From contig NZ_JTJW01000008.1 of the NCBI RefSeq assembly GCF_000805385.1, positions 310,001 through 374,000 of the forward strand: a DNA stretch of 64,000 nt. The letters are read 5' to 3'. The notes beneath the pieces are model-generated. The model searched no databases. It had not been told where the DNA came from and worked only from the letters and a program-made list of their open reading frames with translations. The translations under genes and the position numbers were made by a program. The DNA comes from Mycolicibacterium setense. Lineage in GTDB: Bacteria; Actinomycetota; Actinomycetes; Mycobacteriales; Mycobacteriaceae. Below are positions 25,915-34,894 of this stretch, piece by piece (position 1 is the first letter of the stretch; every line of letters starts with the position of its first letter).

Positions 25915-27288
25915 ATGACGACTTGGAGTGGACGCACCGCGGCGGTCATCGGCGCCGGTCAGACAGGTGTGACCGCGGCTCTCGGGCTGCTGGACAACGG
26001 GTTTGACGTCACGGTCTACAGCGATCGGGATCAGCGCAGCCTGCGTGACGACGTTCCGGCCACCGGCACCGCCCTGATCTTCGGCGCGGCGCAGCGGGCC
26101 GAGGAGTCCCTTGGGCTCAATACGTACCTGGCCACTGCCCCGACCTCGACCGGCGAGAGCGTACGGGTACTCGACGGCTCCGGCCCGGACCGCACCGAGG
26201 CGATCGCATTCGACGCCGACTTCGACGGGTTTGTCGGGGTTGCCGTCGACACCCGCCTCAAGGCCGACGACCGGCTGACCCTGTTCCGTCAGCGAGGTGG
26301 GCGGTTCGTGGTCGAGGCTGTCGATCCGGCAGGGCTGGATGCCATTGCCGCCGGGGTCGATCTGACGCTGGTGGCCACCGGCCGTGGCGGCTTGTCCTCA
26401 CTGTTCCCGGTCGATGCCGAACGCTCGGCCTACGATCGTCCCCAACGCAGCCTGCTGACTGTGACGGTGTCCGGGTTGCCGTACGGTCCAGACATTTTCG
26501 CCCACCGCAGCGCCGCAGGCGGGCGCCATAACGCGCTCACCGTCGTCACCGATCAGGGCGAGTCGTGGCTGGGTGGCTACCTGCACAAGGACGCCGGCCC
26601 AACATGGACGTTTCTGGGCTGGGCCCGGCCCGGCAGTGAGTGGGAACGCCGCTTCGCCGCTGCCGACAGCGCGCAGTCCGCACTCGACATCGTCACCGCG
26701 CTGTACCGCGACTACATCGATTGGGACCTACCCGAGGTGAGCGCGCTGCGGCCCCTCGACGACGACCCGCACTCATGGTTGAAAGGCGGAGTCACCCAAG
26801 TGGTTCGGTCGGGTGTGGGCCGTACGGCGAGCGGTCATCCGGTGGCCGCCCTGGGCGATACCGCGGTGTCGTACGACCCGATCGCAGGCCAGGGCGCGCA
26901 GGGCGGGTTGATCCATGCCGCCACCCTGGTCCGTAAGGCGGCCACTCATGAAGGCCGCTTCGACGAGGCTTGGCTACGTGGCACATTCGACGACTTCTAC
27001 GCGGACCGTGCACGGTCCGCGCAACTGGTCACCCGGCTGTTCCTGTCCGATCCCGAGTTGGCCGAATACGGCGACCTGTTTTTCGCCGCTGCCCAGGGCA
27101 GCTCCAGGTTCGCCTCGAAACTGTATGGTTTGCTCGATGATCCACGGCCGGTGGAATCACTCATCTCGCCGGCCGCTGCCAAAGCGCTGATCACCGACTT
27201 CGCGGGCGAGCCTGCCGACGCGCTACTGGAACGGTTCGTTCCGGTCGGATCGTTTCGACGATCGGAATTGGCAACGCAGGCGGCGTAG
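25915..27288 (+). CDS. Styrene/indole-monooxygenase-like FAD enzyme
   Basis: A 457-residue single-domain flavoprotein. The FAD-binding GAGQTG is at residues 13-18, followed by LGLLDNGFDVTVYSDR; a second sequence motif DPIAGQGAQGG near residue 322 contacts the flavin in StyA-type enzymes. Such epoxidases normally depend on a separate NADH:FAD reductase (StyB), but none is nearby, so the electron source must be elsewhere. The 285 bases upstream hold no convincing gene. It is convergent with the SHOCT protein. Confidence 0.78.
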   Translation: MTTWSGRTAAVIGAGQTGVTAALGLLDNGFDVTVYSDRDQRSLRDDVPATGTALIFGAAQRAEESLGLNTYLATAPTSTGESVRVLDGSGPDRTEAIAFDADFDGFVGVAVDTRLKADDRLTLFRQRGGRFVVEAVDPAGLDAIAAGVDLTLVATGRGGLSSLFPVDAERSAYDRPQRSLLTVTVSGLPYGPDIFAHRSAAGGRHNALTVVTDQGESWLGGYLHKDAGPTWTFLGWARPGSEWERRFAAADSAQSALDIVTALYRDYIDWDLPEVSALRPLDDDPHSWLKGGVTQVVRSGVGRTASGHPVAALGDTAVSYDPIAGQGAQGGLIHAATLVRKAATHEGRFDEAWLRGTFDDFYADRARSAQLVTRLFLSDPELAEYGDLFFAAAQGSSRFASKLYGLLDDPRPVESLISPAAAKALITDFAGEPADALLERFVPVGSFRRSELATQAA

Positions 27289-27297
27289 TGGTCGCCC

Positions 27298-28053
27298 TCA
27301 GCTGTCCAGGATCCGGCGCTTCTCCGCCTCGAACTCCGCCTCGGTGAGAGCACCGCTGTCACGCAGGGCAGCAATCGTTTTGATTTGTTCGATGCGGATC
27401 GCCTGGTCGGTGGGCAGATAGCTGGTGGACAGGTTGCCGATGGGCTGGTCTCCGATGGGCACCGCATGCACTGACGGCCACGACGTGGGGCCCGTTACCG
27501 CGACGGGCCTGGCCCGCTTGCCCTCCCGCGCCGACCACACCATTCCCGCCGTCAGCGCCAGCCCGCCGAGTGCGACCAGTCCGCCGAACAACCAGTACAG
27601 CCAGCCATATTCACTGCCGTGCCCGAAGGCCAGCCTCGGGTTGATGTAGCCCTGGACCTGTCCGTCGACACTTATCTCGTAGGAACCGGGACTGGATACC
27701 TGCATGATCCATACCCGCACCCGGGCGTCGTTGTTCACCGTCGTTGTCCCGCCGATGCTTTCGGTCAGCACCGGGTCGGCGGCCCCTTCGGGGCTCGACA
27801 CGTGCAGGCGCAGCGGTGGCACCGGCAGGCCGCCGCTGGATCCGGTGACCAAGGTGTGGAGGCTGACGGTCACCTCGCCCGCCGGCAACTCCAACCCCGC
27901 GCTGCCAGGGATGGGAATCTCACCGTAGGCGTCGTACTCGTCGAAGACGAACGCGTTGAGAAACAACGTCACGAACAGGCCGACAGCGCCGATGACGAGT
28001 GCGCAGATCGATGTGACGATCACGATGCGCGGAGCAGACCGACGGCTGTTCAT
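27298..28053 (-). CDS. Membrane protein with C-terminal SHOCT domain
   Basis: A 251-residue protein with a membrane segment at residues ~10-32, an external beta-rich region (~35-160), a second membrane segment at ~165-190 and a cytosolic tail ending in a SHOCT motif (IKTIAALRDSGALTEAEFEA, then KRRIL) at ~219-251. SHOCT domains are short oligomerisation elements at protein ends. It is divergent from the LapA-like gene and convergent with the flavoenzyme. Function is unknown. Confidence 0.75.
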   Translation of the reverse strand: MNSRRSAPRIVIVTSICALVIGAVGLFVTLFLNAFVFDEYDAYGEIPIPGSAGLELPAGEVTVSLHTLVTGSSGGLPVPPLRLHVSSPEGAADPVLTESIGGTTTVNNDARVRVWIMQVSSPGSYEISVDGQVQGYINPRLAFGHGSEYGWLYWLFGGLVALGGLALTAGMVWSAREGKRARPVAVTGPTSWPSVHAVPIGDQPIGNLSTSYLPTDQAIRIEQIKTIAALRDSGALTEAEFEAEKRRILDS

Positions 28054-28099
28054 GGCCGAAGTTTGTCACGGCCGGCCGGTCACGGGCTACCGTCGGAGT

Positions 28100-28342
28100 A
28101 TGCCTCGCGACGAGACCGACACCGCCGTGTCCACCGGCCCGGTCCGGCGGTTCGCGCTGCGCTACTGGGTGGCTCTGATCCTGGTCGCCCTGGCCGCGAT
28201 CTTCGTCGCGCAGAACCGGGACCGAGTGGGTGTGCACGTGCTGTGGGTGACCGTCGAGTCGCCGATGTGGTTCATCTTGGTCATCATCTTCCTCATGGGT
28301 CTTCTCATCGGACTGCTGCTGCGCCGGCGGCGGCGCGGCTAG
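28100..28342 (+). CDS. LapA (DUF1049)-like small membrane protein
   Basis: An 80-residue protein with two transmembrane helices: ALRYWVALILVALAAIFVAQ and PMWFILVIIFLMGLLIGLLL, the first ending in QNRDRVGVHVLWV and the second followed by RRRRRG, as in the LapA/DUF1049 family. The start at 28100 is chosen because a CGGAG site precedes it and because the upstream frame overlaps the divergent gene. Its stop is two bases before the methyltransferase ATG, so the two are co-translated. Confidence 0.82.
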   Translation: MPRDETDTAVSTGPVRRFALRYWVALILVALAAIFVAQNRDRVGVHVLWVTVESPMWFILVIIFLMGLLIGLLLRRRRRG

Positions 28343-28344
28343 TC

Positions 28345-29388
28345 ATGCCCGGGCAGCGCCTGACCACACCCCGCCCGCACGACGCCGGAATGAGTTCGGC
28401 GATCAAGCTTCTCGAACTCGCTGCGCGGACTGTGCCAATCCCCGACCCGCCTCTGCCCATCGTCGTCGCCGATTACGGGGCGGGTACCGCACAGAATTCG
28501 ATGCAGCCCATCAATGCCGCGATTGCGGCCCTCCGTGCGCGCACCCGGCCCGAACATTCGATTCTGGTGACACACACCGACACCGCCGACAACGACTTCT
28601 CCACGATGTTCCGGATCTTGGAGGAGGACCCTCAGTCCTATCGTCACAAGGACTCCGCCACGTTCAGTTCGGCGATCGGGCGGTCGTTCTACGGCCAGAT
28701 ATTGCCGTCGAACAGCGTGCACCTGGGCTGGTCGGCCTGGTCGACCGTGCGGTTGGGCCGGGTGCCTATGCCGGTCACCGACCACGTCGTCGCTGCCTAC
28801 AGCCACGACGATCGGGTGCGTGGTGCCTATGCCCGGCAGGCGGCCCACGATTGGCACGAGTTCATCGCTTTCCGTGGTCGCGAGCTGTATCCGGGCGGTC
28901 GCCTGGTGGTGTTGACCACCGCACTCGACGACGACGGCGACTTCGGTTATCGACCGCTGTTCCGGTCGGTGGTCGGCACGCTCGCCGAACTGGTCACCGA
29001 CGGCGTTGTCGGCGCCGACGAAGTGGCCCGGATGTCGCTGCCGATCGCTGGGCGGAATGCCGCGGACTTCGCCGCACCGTTCGCCCCGTCGGGGCGGTTC
29101 GAGCGGCTGGAGATCCAGCACGTGGAGCTGTTCGACGCTGAGGACCGCATCTTCAACGCCTACCGCAGTGACCGCAACTCAACAGCTTTCGGCACCCGCT
29201 GGGCCGACTTCTGCCGGTTCACCGTGTTCGCCGATCTGGGTGCGGCGCTGGGCGGCGCCCCTGATCGGCTGGCGGTGTTCTATGACCGCCTGCACGCGGG
29301 CATCGCGGCGCGTCTGTCTGCGGACCCGGAACAGATGCGCATTCCGATCGCCGCGGTGGTCCTGGAGAAGCGTCGCCCGAGCCGCTGA
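28345..29388 (+). CDS. SABATH-type carboxyl methyltransferase (fatty-acid O-methyltransferase-like)
   Basis: A 347-residue S-adenosylmethionine-dependent methyltransferase. The SAM site ADYGAGTAQNS (D43, G45, G47) and the aromatic helix NSVHLGWSAWSTVRLG match the plant-type SABATH family, which methylates carboxylates of small molecules. A mycobacterial member is known to methylate fatty acids to methyl esters, so a fatty acid or related acid is the likely substrate. The long upstream frame covers other genes and is excluded; ATG at 28345 directly follows the LapA stop. Confidence 0.82.
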   Translation: MPGQRLTTPRPHDAGMSSAIKLLELAARTVPIPDPPLPIVVADYGAGTAQNSMQPINAAIAALRARTRPEHSILVTHTDTADNDFSTMFRILEEDPQSYRHKDSATFSSAIGRSFYGQILPSNSVHLGWSAWSTVRLGRVPMPVTDHVVAAYSHDDRVRGAYARQAAHDWHEFIAFRGRELYPGGRLVVLTTALDDDGDFGYRPLFRSVVGTLAELVTDGVVGADEVARMSLPIAGRNAADFAAPFAPSGRFERLEIQHVELFDAEDRIFNAYRSDRNSTAFGTRWADFCRFTVFADLGAALGGAPDRLAVFYDRLHAGIAARLSADPEQMRIPIAAVVLEKRRPSR

Positions 29389-29401
29389 TCGACCACCGTG
29401 G

Positions 29402-30961
29402 TCATCCCGGTGACCAGGTGGGCAGCGCGGCGTCGATCAGGTGGGGGCCCGGCTCGGCCAGCGCCGCGCGGAATTGGTCGGCGAGCTCCTGTGCCGTGCC
29501 GGCCCTGGTGGCCGGCACGCCGAATCCTTCTGCGATCGAGGCGAAGTCGATGTCGGGCCGGCTCAGGTCGAGCAGGGAGCGCGACCGCTCACCATCGGCC
29601 TGGGTGCCCACGCGCAGCAATTCGAGCTGCAGGATCGCGTAGGCATGATTGTTGAGGATCACCACAGTGACGTCGAGGTGTTCGCGCGCCATGGTCCACA
29701 GTGCCGAAATGGTGTATGCGGCACTGCCGTCGGACTGCAGGGCGATCACCGGGCGGTCCGGTGCGGCGATGGCGGCCCCCACGGCCACCGGCAGACCCTG
29801 TCCGATCGCACCACCGGTGAGGGTGAGCACATCGTGACGCGGAGACGACGCGGTGGCCGCCGGCAGGAACACCCCGCTGGTGTTGGCCTCGTCGGAGATG
29901 ATGGCGTTCTCCGGCAGCAGCGCGGCGATCACCTGCGCCAGATTCTGCGGGTTGAGTGTGCCCGTCGGCAGCTCAACAGGATCGGGTTGGGGCGTGTTGG
30001 GCAATTGCCCACCCAATTCGCCTGCGAGACGGGCCAACTCGTCGATGGCCAGGTTGCGGACCTCGGTGCCGTCAGGCACCAGCACGCTCGGCTTGCCCGG
30101 GTAGGCGAAGAACGACACCGGCGATCTGGCGCCGACCAGCACCAGATGCGTTGACCCGGCAAGTTGCTGAGTCGCCTGTTCGGCCAGGTAGCCGAGGCGT
30201 TCGATGGCGGGCACACCTTGACCGCGGGCCAGCCTTGCCGGGAACGTTTCGACGAGAACGCGGGCACCGGTGGCCGCGCGGATCCGGGCGGCCGCCTGCA
30301 GACCGCCGACACCGGTGGCCGCCCCGCCGAGCAACAACACTGCACGCTCGCCCTGCGCGCGGAGCAGTTCGGCGGCACCAGCGAGATCCAAGGTGTCGGT
30401 GTGGTCAGGCGAGCTTCCCTGTTGCCCAACCAGATTGTCCCGCACGGGTTTTTGCGGTTCACTGCCCCAGGAATAGTCGGCGGGCAGGATCAGGGTGGCG
30501 ACGCGCCCCGGCGTGCTCGTCGCGCTCTGAACCGCAGCGTGGACGGCGGCGTCCAGATCGGCGGCAGATTCCGGCCGGTGAACCGAACCGTGCGCCCAGC
30601 GCGCGAGCGCATCGATGTCAGATTCCAGCGGGGCGTCGAGAGCTTGGTGGTAGGTCGCGTGATCGCCGACGACATTGACAACGGGACTGAACGCACGGCG
30701 GGCGTTGTGCAAATTGGCCAGGCCGTTGGCCATTCCGGGACCCAGGTGCAGCAGCGTCGCAGCGGGCCTACCGGCGATGCGCGCGTACCCGTCAGCGGCT
30801 CCGGTGGCGACGCCTTCGAACAGGCACAGCACCGGGCGCATCGCCGGAGCGGCATCCAGCGCCGCGACGAAGTGCATTTCCGAGGTACCCGGGTTGGCGA
30901 AGCACACGTCGACGCCTTCGGCGAGCAGACGGTTCACCACCACTTCGGCACCGGTGCTCAT
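29402..30961 (-). CDS. Thiamine-diphosphate enzyme, acetolactate-synthase/benzoylformate-decarboxylase-like
   Basis: A 519-residue ThDP enzyme with the usual three domains. The catalytic glutamate lies in FANPGTSEMHF near residue 28. The cofactor motif begins QSDGSAAYT and ends with NN about 28 residues later; Ser replaces the first Gly of the usual GDG. It resembles the catalytically doubtful IlvX of M. tuberculosis (Rv3509c) more than true IlvB, and no small subunit gene is near. Activity is uncertain: 2-keto acid decarboxylation or ligation. It follows the Hsp70-like gene by 120 bases. Confidence 0.8.
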   Translation of the reverse strand: MSTGAEVVVNRLLAEGVDVCFANPGTSEMHFVAALDAAPAMRPVLCLFEGVATGAADGYARIAGRPAATLLHLGPGMANGLANLHNARRAFSPVVNVVGDHATYHQALDAPLESDIDALARWAHGSVHRPESAADLDAAVHAAVQSATSTPGRVATLILPADYSWGSEPQKPVRDNLVGQQGSSPDHTDTLDLAGAAELLRAQGERAVLLLGGAATGVGGLQAAARIRAATGARVLVETFPARLARGQGVPAIERLGYLAEQATQQLAGSTHLVLVGARSPVSFFAYPGKPSVLVPDGTEVRNLAIDELARLAGELGGQLPNTPQPDPVELPTGTLNPQNLAQVIAALLPENAIISDEANTSGVFLPAATASSPRHDVLTLTGGAIGQGLPVAVGAAIAAPDRPVIALQSDGSAAYTISALWTMAREHLDVTVVILNNHAYAILQLELLRVGTQADGERSRSLLDLSRPDIDFASIAEGFGVPATRAGTAQELADQFRAALAEPGPHLIDAALPTWSPG

Positions 30962-31081
30962 GAACGCCCCGCTATCGCGAGCCTGGTGATTTCGAAGCTG
31001 TGGTCACGTTTCTGCCGGCCGTTGTGCACCTGTCCATATTGATCGGCGGCGACCCGCGATGCCAGTGTCGACCGGCCGACC

Positions 31082-32899
31082 TCAGCCTCCGGTGTGCCCG
31101 CCACCGGGTGCCGGGACCCACGGCAGGCCGGGGATCGTCGGGTACGGCGCAGTGGGGCTCCACGGCGCCTGGGTGGTCGTTGGCGCTTGGGTCGTCGTCG
31201 GCGGCGCTTGGGTCGTCGTCGGGGGCGGGGTCTCACTCGTCGGTGTCGGCGTCTCGGCGGGCGGCGGGTTCTCCGTCACCGGCGGCGCCTCCGGGGCAGG
31301 TTGCTCGACGGTCTGCGTCACGGTTTGCGGGGCTGGAGCCTCGCGTGTGACGGTCTGCGGTGCGTCGACGGGCTCCGGTTCGTTCACCGGCGCGGCAGGC
31401 GCGGGCTCCTCGGAGGTGGCAGTCGTCGACGGGACCGCCTTGGAGGTGGACGCCGGACGGGTCGGCTCGTCACCGCCGGTGATGGTGATCAACACCGCGA
31501 CCACGGCGACCAGCACCGCCGCGGCACCGGCACCGAGCATCACCGGCGGCCGGCGGTACCAGGGCAGCGCGGCGACCTCGTCGCGTTCGGTCAGCTCACG
31601 CTCGCCGAACTCGATTCGCGGCCGCGCCGCCGTGCCTCCGCCCGCGGGCTCCAAGCCGGTGTCGAAGTCGGCCCCGTAATCGTCGCCGTAACGCTCCGCC
31701 TGGTAGTCCGCCACCGGCGCGACGTCGGGAACGTCGTCGGCATCGGACCAGGCAAGTGCCTGGGCCGCGGCCGGCGGTTCGGGGGCGACCAAGGCGGCAG
31801 CGGCAGTCGGCGGGTCCCCCGAGAAGGCGCCGTCGGAGGCCGGGGCCATCGCCGTCATTCCCTCTTCGGCAATGCCTCGCACGGCGATCAGACCGCCGCC
31901 GATGGCCGCGGTCAGTTCCGGCTGGGGCGCGGTGATCACCGGCACGCGCAGGTGCTCGGACAGCGTTGTCGTGATCGCCGGGATCCTGGCGCCGCCGCCC
32001 GTGGAGGCAACCGCCACGAGATCGCCGGGGCGTAGGCCCGCACGTTCTACCGCGCCGTGCAGGACCGCCACGAACTCCCGCAGCGGTTCGGCGAGGACCT
32101 CATCGAGTTCGTTGCGGTTCAACCGCACATCGCTGCGATGCCCGGGCAGTTCGGCGACCAACGCGGTGACCGATTCGGTGGACAGGCGCTCCTTGGCGCG
32201 GCGGCACTCACCGCGCAGGCGACCGAGTGAGCCGATGGCCGAGGTGCTGGCCAGATCGATCGTTCCGGCGGCCGACAAGTCGTTCACCACATGGGTCAAC
32301 AGCCCCTGGTCGATCAGGTCACCCGAGAGGTCGGGATGCCGAATCGTCGGCGCGATGGGCTGATAGCCGCTGTCGGCGTCGGTGAGCGTGATGCTGGTGC
32401 CGCTCCCCCCGAAGTCGCACACGGCGATCACACCGCGGGCCGGCACACCCGGGTTGTCCTGCAGGGCGACCGACGCAGCGACCGCATCGGACACCAGCAC
32501 GGGATCGTCGAAATCTCCGACGGCGGCCAGCGCGGAGCGCAGCGCCTCGACCTGGTTGGTCCGCCAGTGCGCGGGATACGTGATGGCGATGGGGTCAACC
32601 GGCGGGCGGCCCCGGGTCAGCGTGCGCAGCAGCGCGCCCAGCGCCTCGGCGAGCAGGGTTTCGCCTCGGTGGGTCGACCCGTCGGGGGCCAGTATTCCGA
32701 CCGGGTCACCCGCCCGTTCGACGAAGTCGGTGAGGATCAGCCCGCGTTCGTTCAGGTTGGGGTTTTCGCTGGGTACACCCACTTCCGCGGCCCGATGCGG
32801 GTAGAGCGTCAACACCGGCGAACGCGTCACCGCGGCGCGGCCCACCACCACTGCTGCGAGGTTGGTCGAACCAATCGACAACCCGATCCCGTCAGACAT
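31082..32899 (-). CDS. Membrane-anchored Hsp70-like ATPase with external Pro/Thr-rich tail
   Basis: A 605-residue protein. Residues 1-345 form an actin/Hsp70 ATPase fold with phosphate-1 (LSIGSTN), phosphate-2 (CDFGGSGTS) and adenosine (STGGGARIPA) motifs. The peptide-binding lid of DnaK is absent. Instead an acidic linker leads to one transmembrane helix (~454-475) and a 130-residue external tail rich in Pro, Thr and Glu with repeated PPTTTQAP-like units. This inside ATPase/outside tail design is seen in actinobacterial cell-surface Hsp70-like proteins of unknown function. The gene is followed by the ThDP enzyme. Confidence 0.82.
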   Translation of the reverse strand: MSDGIGLSIGSTNLAAVVVGRAAVTRSPVLTLYPHRAAEVGVPSENPNLNERGLILTDFVERAGDPVGILAPDGSTHRGETLLAEALGALLRTLTRGRPPVDPIAITYPAHWRTNQVEALRSALAAVGDFDDPVLVSDAVAASVALQDNPGVPARGVIAVCDFGGSGTSITLTDADSGYQPIAPTIRHPDLSGDLIDQGLLTHVVNDLSAAGTIDLASTSAIGSLGRLRGECRRAKERLSTESVTALVAELPGHRSDVRLNRNELDEVLAEPLREFVAVLHGAVERAGLRPGDLVAVASTGGGARIPAITTTLSEHLRVPVITAPQPELTAAIGGGLIAVRGIAEEGMTAMAPASDGAFSGDPPTAAAALVAPEPPAAAQALAWSDADDVPDVAPVADYQAERYGDDYGADFDTGLEPAGGGTAARPRIEFGERELTERDEVAALPWYRRPPVMLGAGAAAVLVAVVAVLITITGGDEPTRPASTSKAVPSTTATSEEPAPAAPVNEPEPVDAPQTVTREAPAPQTVTQTVEQPAPEAPPVTENPPPAETPTPTSETPPPTTTQAPPTTTQAPTTTQAPWSPTAPYPTIPGLPWVPAPGGGHTGG

Positions 32900-32963
32900 G
32901 TCACCCCGTTTCGAGAAGGAACCCTATCCGGTAGTCCATCTCTTTTGACGGGGCAGGCGTTAC

Positions 32964-34037
32964 CTAGCGAATGGTTCCCAGCCCTGGAATCAGTGGTAGA
33001 TCCAGGGGCGTTACCCATCCTGGCGAATGTTCGTTGACCGCGGGCACCGCGTTGAGCGCGCGCAATCCGGTGGCCAGGCACCCCGCGGCGGCGGCATCGC
33101 GGCCGGAGCCGTCGGTGAATCGGAACGCGGTCTCCTGAGAAATGCTCGGGGTGCCCTCGATGTCGACGCGGTACACGTCGTTGTCATTTCCGGAGGGCCA
33201 GTCAGGCGCGGCGTCCAGGCCGATGCGGTTGACGTGCTCAAGCTGGATGCGGGTCTCGCCGCGGTAGACACCGTTGATGGTGAAGCGCACCGCCGCGACG
33301 TTGCCGGCTCCGATGATGCCCTTGGCCGACTTGCGTTCGTCCGGGGTGATCCACTTGTCCCATGTCGTGGTGATCTCGTCGAGCTCGATGCCAGCCGCGT
33401 GCGCGATCATCGGAACCGTTGCGCCCCAAGCGAAGATGAGAATGTCCGGGGTTTCCAGCAGAGCCCGGTGCTCGGGCGGTTTACCGATGCCCATCTCGAA
33501 CTCGTAGTCGCCGGTGTAGTTGGTGTAGTCCAGCAGTTCCGAGGCCCGTACGCGGCGCACCTCGGAACACAGGCCCATCAGGGTCATCGGGAACAGGTCG
33601 TTGGCGAAGCCCGGGTCGATCCCGGTGGTGAAACACGACGACCCGCCGGCCTCGCAGGCCTCGGTGATCGGCTCGATCCAGGCCGGCGGGTTGAGATGCA
33701 TCTGAGGCCAGACCCACGGGGTCATCGCAGTGGAGCAGACATCGATACCGGCCCGCAGGAAGCGGCTGATCACGTCGATGTTGACGTCGGCATGGGCGGC
33801 TGTCGGCCCGTAGTGCACCAGCGCGTCCGGCCTCAGCGCGATGAGCGCCTCGATGTCATCGGTGGCCCGGACACCGATGACATCCCCCAGGCCGCAGATC
33901 TCGCCGACGTCGCGGCCCACCTTGTCCGGATTGCTGACACCGACGCCGACAAGTTCGAACAACGGGTGTTTGAGGATCTCGGCGATGACCATCTGTCCGA
34001 CGAACCCGGTACCCCAGACCACTACGCGTTTCCTCAC
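32964..34037 (-). CDS. DapB-like NAD(P)-binding reductase
   Basis: About 357 residues beginning MRKRVVVWGTGFVGQMV, a Rossmann GxGxxG nucleotide site, with the overall form of the dihydrodipicolinate-reductase-like family (2,4-diaminopentanoate dehydrogenase group). Mycobacteria carry several such orphan proteins with no proven substrate. The frame is open to 34178, but GTG at 34037 sits six bases after a TATGGT hexamer, fitting a leaderless start; ATGs at 34079/34076 are alternatives. It is divergent from an SDR gene. Confidence 0.78.
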   Translation of the reverse strand: MRKRVVVWGTGFVGQMVIAEILKHPLFELVGVGVSNPDKVGRDVGEICGLGDVIGVRATDDIEALIALRPDALVHYGPTAAHADVNIDVISRFLRAGIDVCSTAMTPWVWPQMHLNPPAWIEPITEACEAGGSSCFTTGIDPGFANDLFPMTLMGLCSEVRRVRASELLDYTNYTGDYEFEMGIGKPPEHRALLETPDILIFAWGATVPMIAHAAGIELDEITTTWDKWITPDERKSAKGIIGAGNVAAVRFTINGVYRGETRIQLEHVNRIGLDAAPDWPSGNDNDVYRVDIEGTPSISQETAFRFTDGSGRDAAAAGCLATGLRALNAVPAVNEHSPGWVTPLDLPLIPGLGTIR

Positions 34038-34049
34038 GCCCACACCATA
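34037..34049 (-). promoter_or_regulatory. Probable leaderless -10 of the DapB-like gene
   Basis: On the minus strand TATGGT (34049-34044) fits the mycobacterial -10 consensus TANNNT and lies six bases before the GTG at 34037. No ribosome site precedes that GTG. This is used to choose the start and is inference. Confidence 0.4.
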
Positions 34050-34144
34050 GGTGATACCGGTCACATCGGGAATCATCATGCCGCGATCAGCTTTGACCCC
34101 AACATCATTCGCAATCGTCGAACAACCCGCGGAGGGCCGACACC

Positions 34145-34891
34145 ATGACCACGCCAACTTTGACCGGACGCCGCGCACTGGTGACGGGAGGATCCCGCGG
34201 AATCGGCGCGGGCATCGTGCGACGGCTGGCGGCCGACGGAGCCGCGGTCGCGTTCACCTACGGCGCGTCTGCGGTCGAGGCCGACAAGCTCGTGGCCGAG
34301 CTGACCGCCGACGGGGCGAAGGTCGTGGCGATCCAGGCCGACAGCGCCGAGCCTGCTCAGGTCGCCGCAGCTGTCGAGCAGACGGTTGCTGATCTCGGCG
34401 GTCTGGACGTTCTGGTGAACAACGCCGGAACCGCCTTCATGGCACCGATCGAGGAGTTTCCGCAGGAGCAGTACGACCGGCTGGTCGCGATCAACATCGG
34501 TGGTGTCTACTCGGCGATCCGCAGTGCGGTAGCGCATCTCGGTGAAGGATCGCGAATCATCAACATCGGCAGCATCAATGCCGATCGGGTGCCCACCGGC
34601 GGGACTGCGGTGTACGCGATGACCAAGGGTGCGGTGTCGTCCCTGACACGGGCGCTGGCCCGCGATCTCGGGCCCCGCGGCATCACCGTGAACAATGTGC
34701 AACCGGGTCCGATCGCCACCGATCTGAACCCTGACGAAGGTGAATTCGCCGATCTCGTAAGGCAAACCACCGCGCTGGGCCGCTACGGTCACACCAGCGA
34801 CATCGCCGCCGTGGTCAGCTTCCTGGCCGGCCCGGAGTCCGGATTCGTCACCGGGGCGAACTGGAACGTCGACGGCGGTTTCACCGCCTGA
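34145..34891 (+). CDS. Short-chain dehydrogenase/reductase, FabG-like
   Basis: A 248-residue SDR with the full classical set: TGGSRGIG near residue 15, NNAG near 91, the catalytic Ser region NIGSINADR and YAMTK near 160, and a C-terminal NVDGGFTA ending typical of ketoreductases. It begins 107 bases from the divergent DapB-like gene and ends three bases before the convergent DUF4185 stop. Substrate unknown; it is the most FabG-like of the four SDRs here. Confidence 0.9.
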   Translation: MTTPTLTGRRALVTGGSRGIGAGIVRRLAADGAAVAFTYGASAVEADKLVAELTADGAKVVAIQADSAEPAQVAAAVEQTVADLGGLDVLVNNAGTAFMAPIEEFPQEQYDRLVAINIGGVYSAIRSAVAHLGEGSRIINIGSINADRVPTGGTAVYAMTKGAVSSLTRALARDLGPRGITVNNVQPGPIATDLNPDEGEFADLVRQTTALGRYGHTSDIAAVVSFLAGPESGFVTGANWNVDGGFTA

Positions 34892-34894
34892 CCG

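Noticed and set aside
27619..28344. A 242-residue N-terminal extension on the carboxyl methyltransferase
   Set aside because: It runs across the SHOCT gene and the LapA gene in shadow frames and is Arg/Pro-rich; the ATG at 28345 gives the full SABATH domain.
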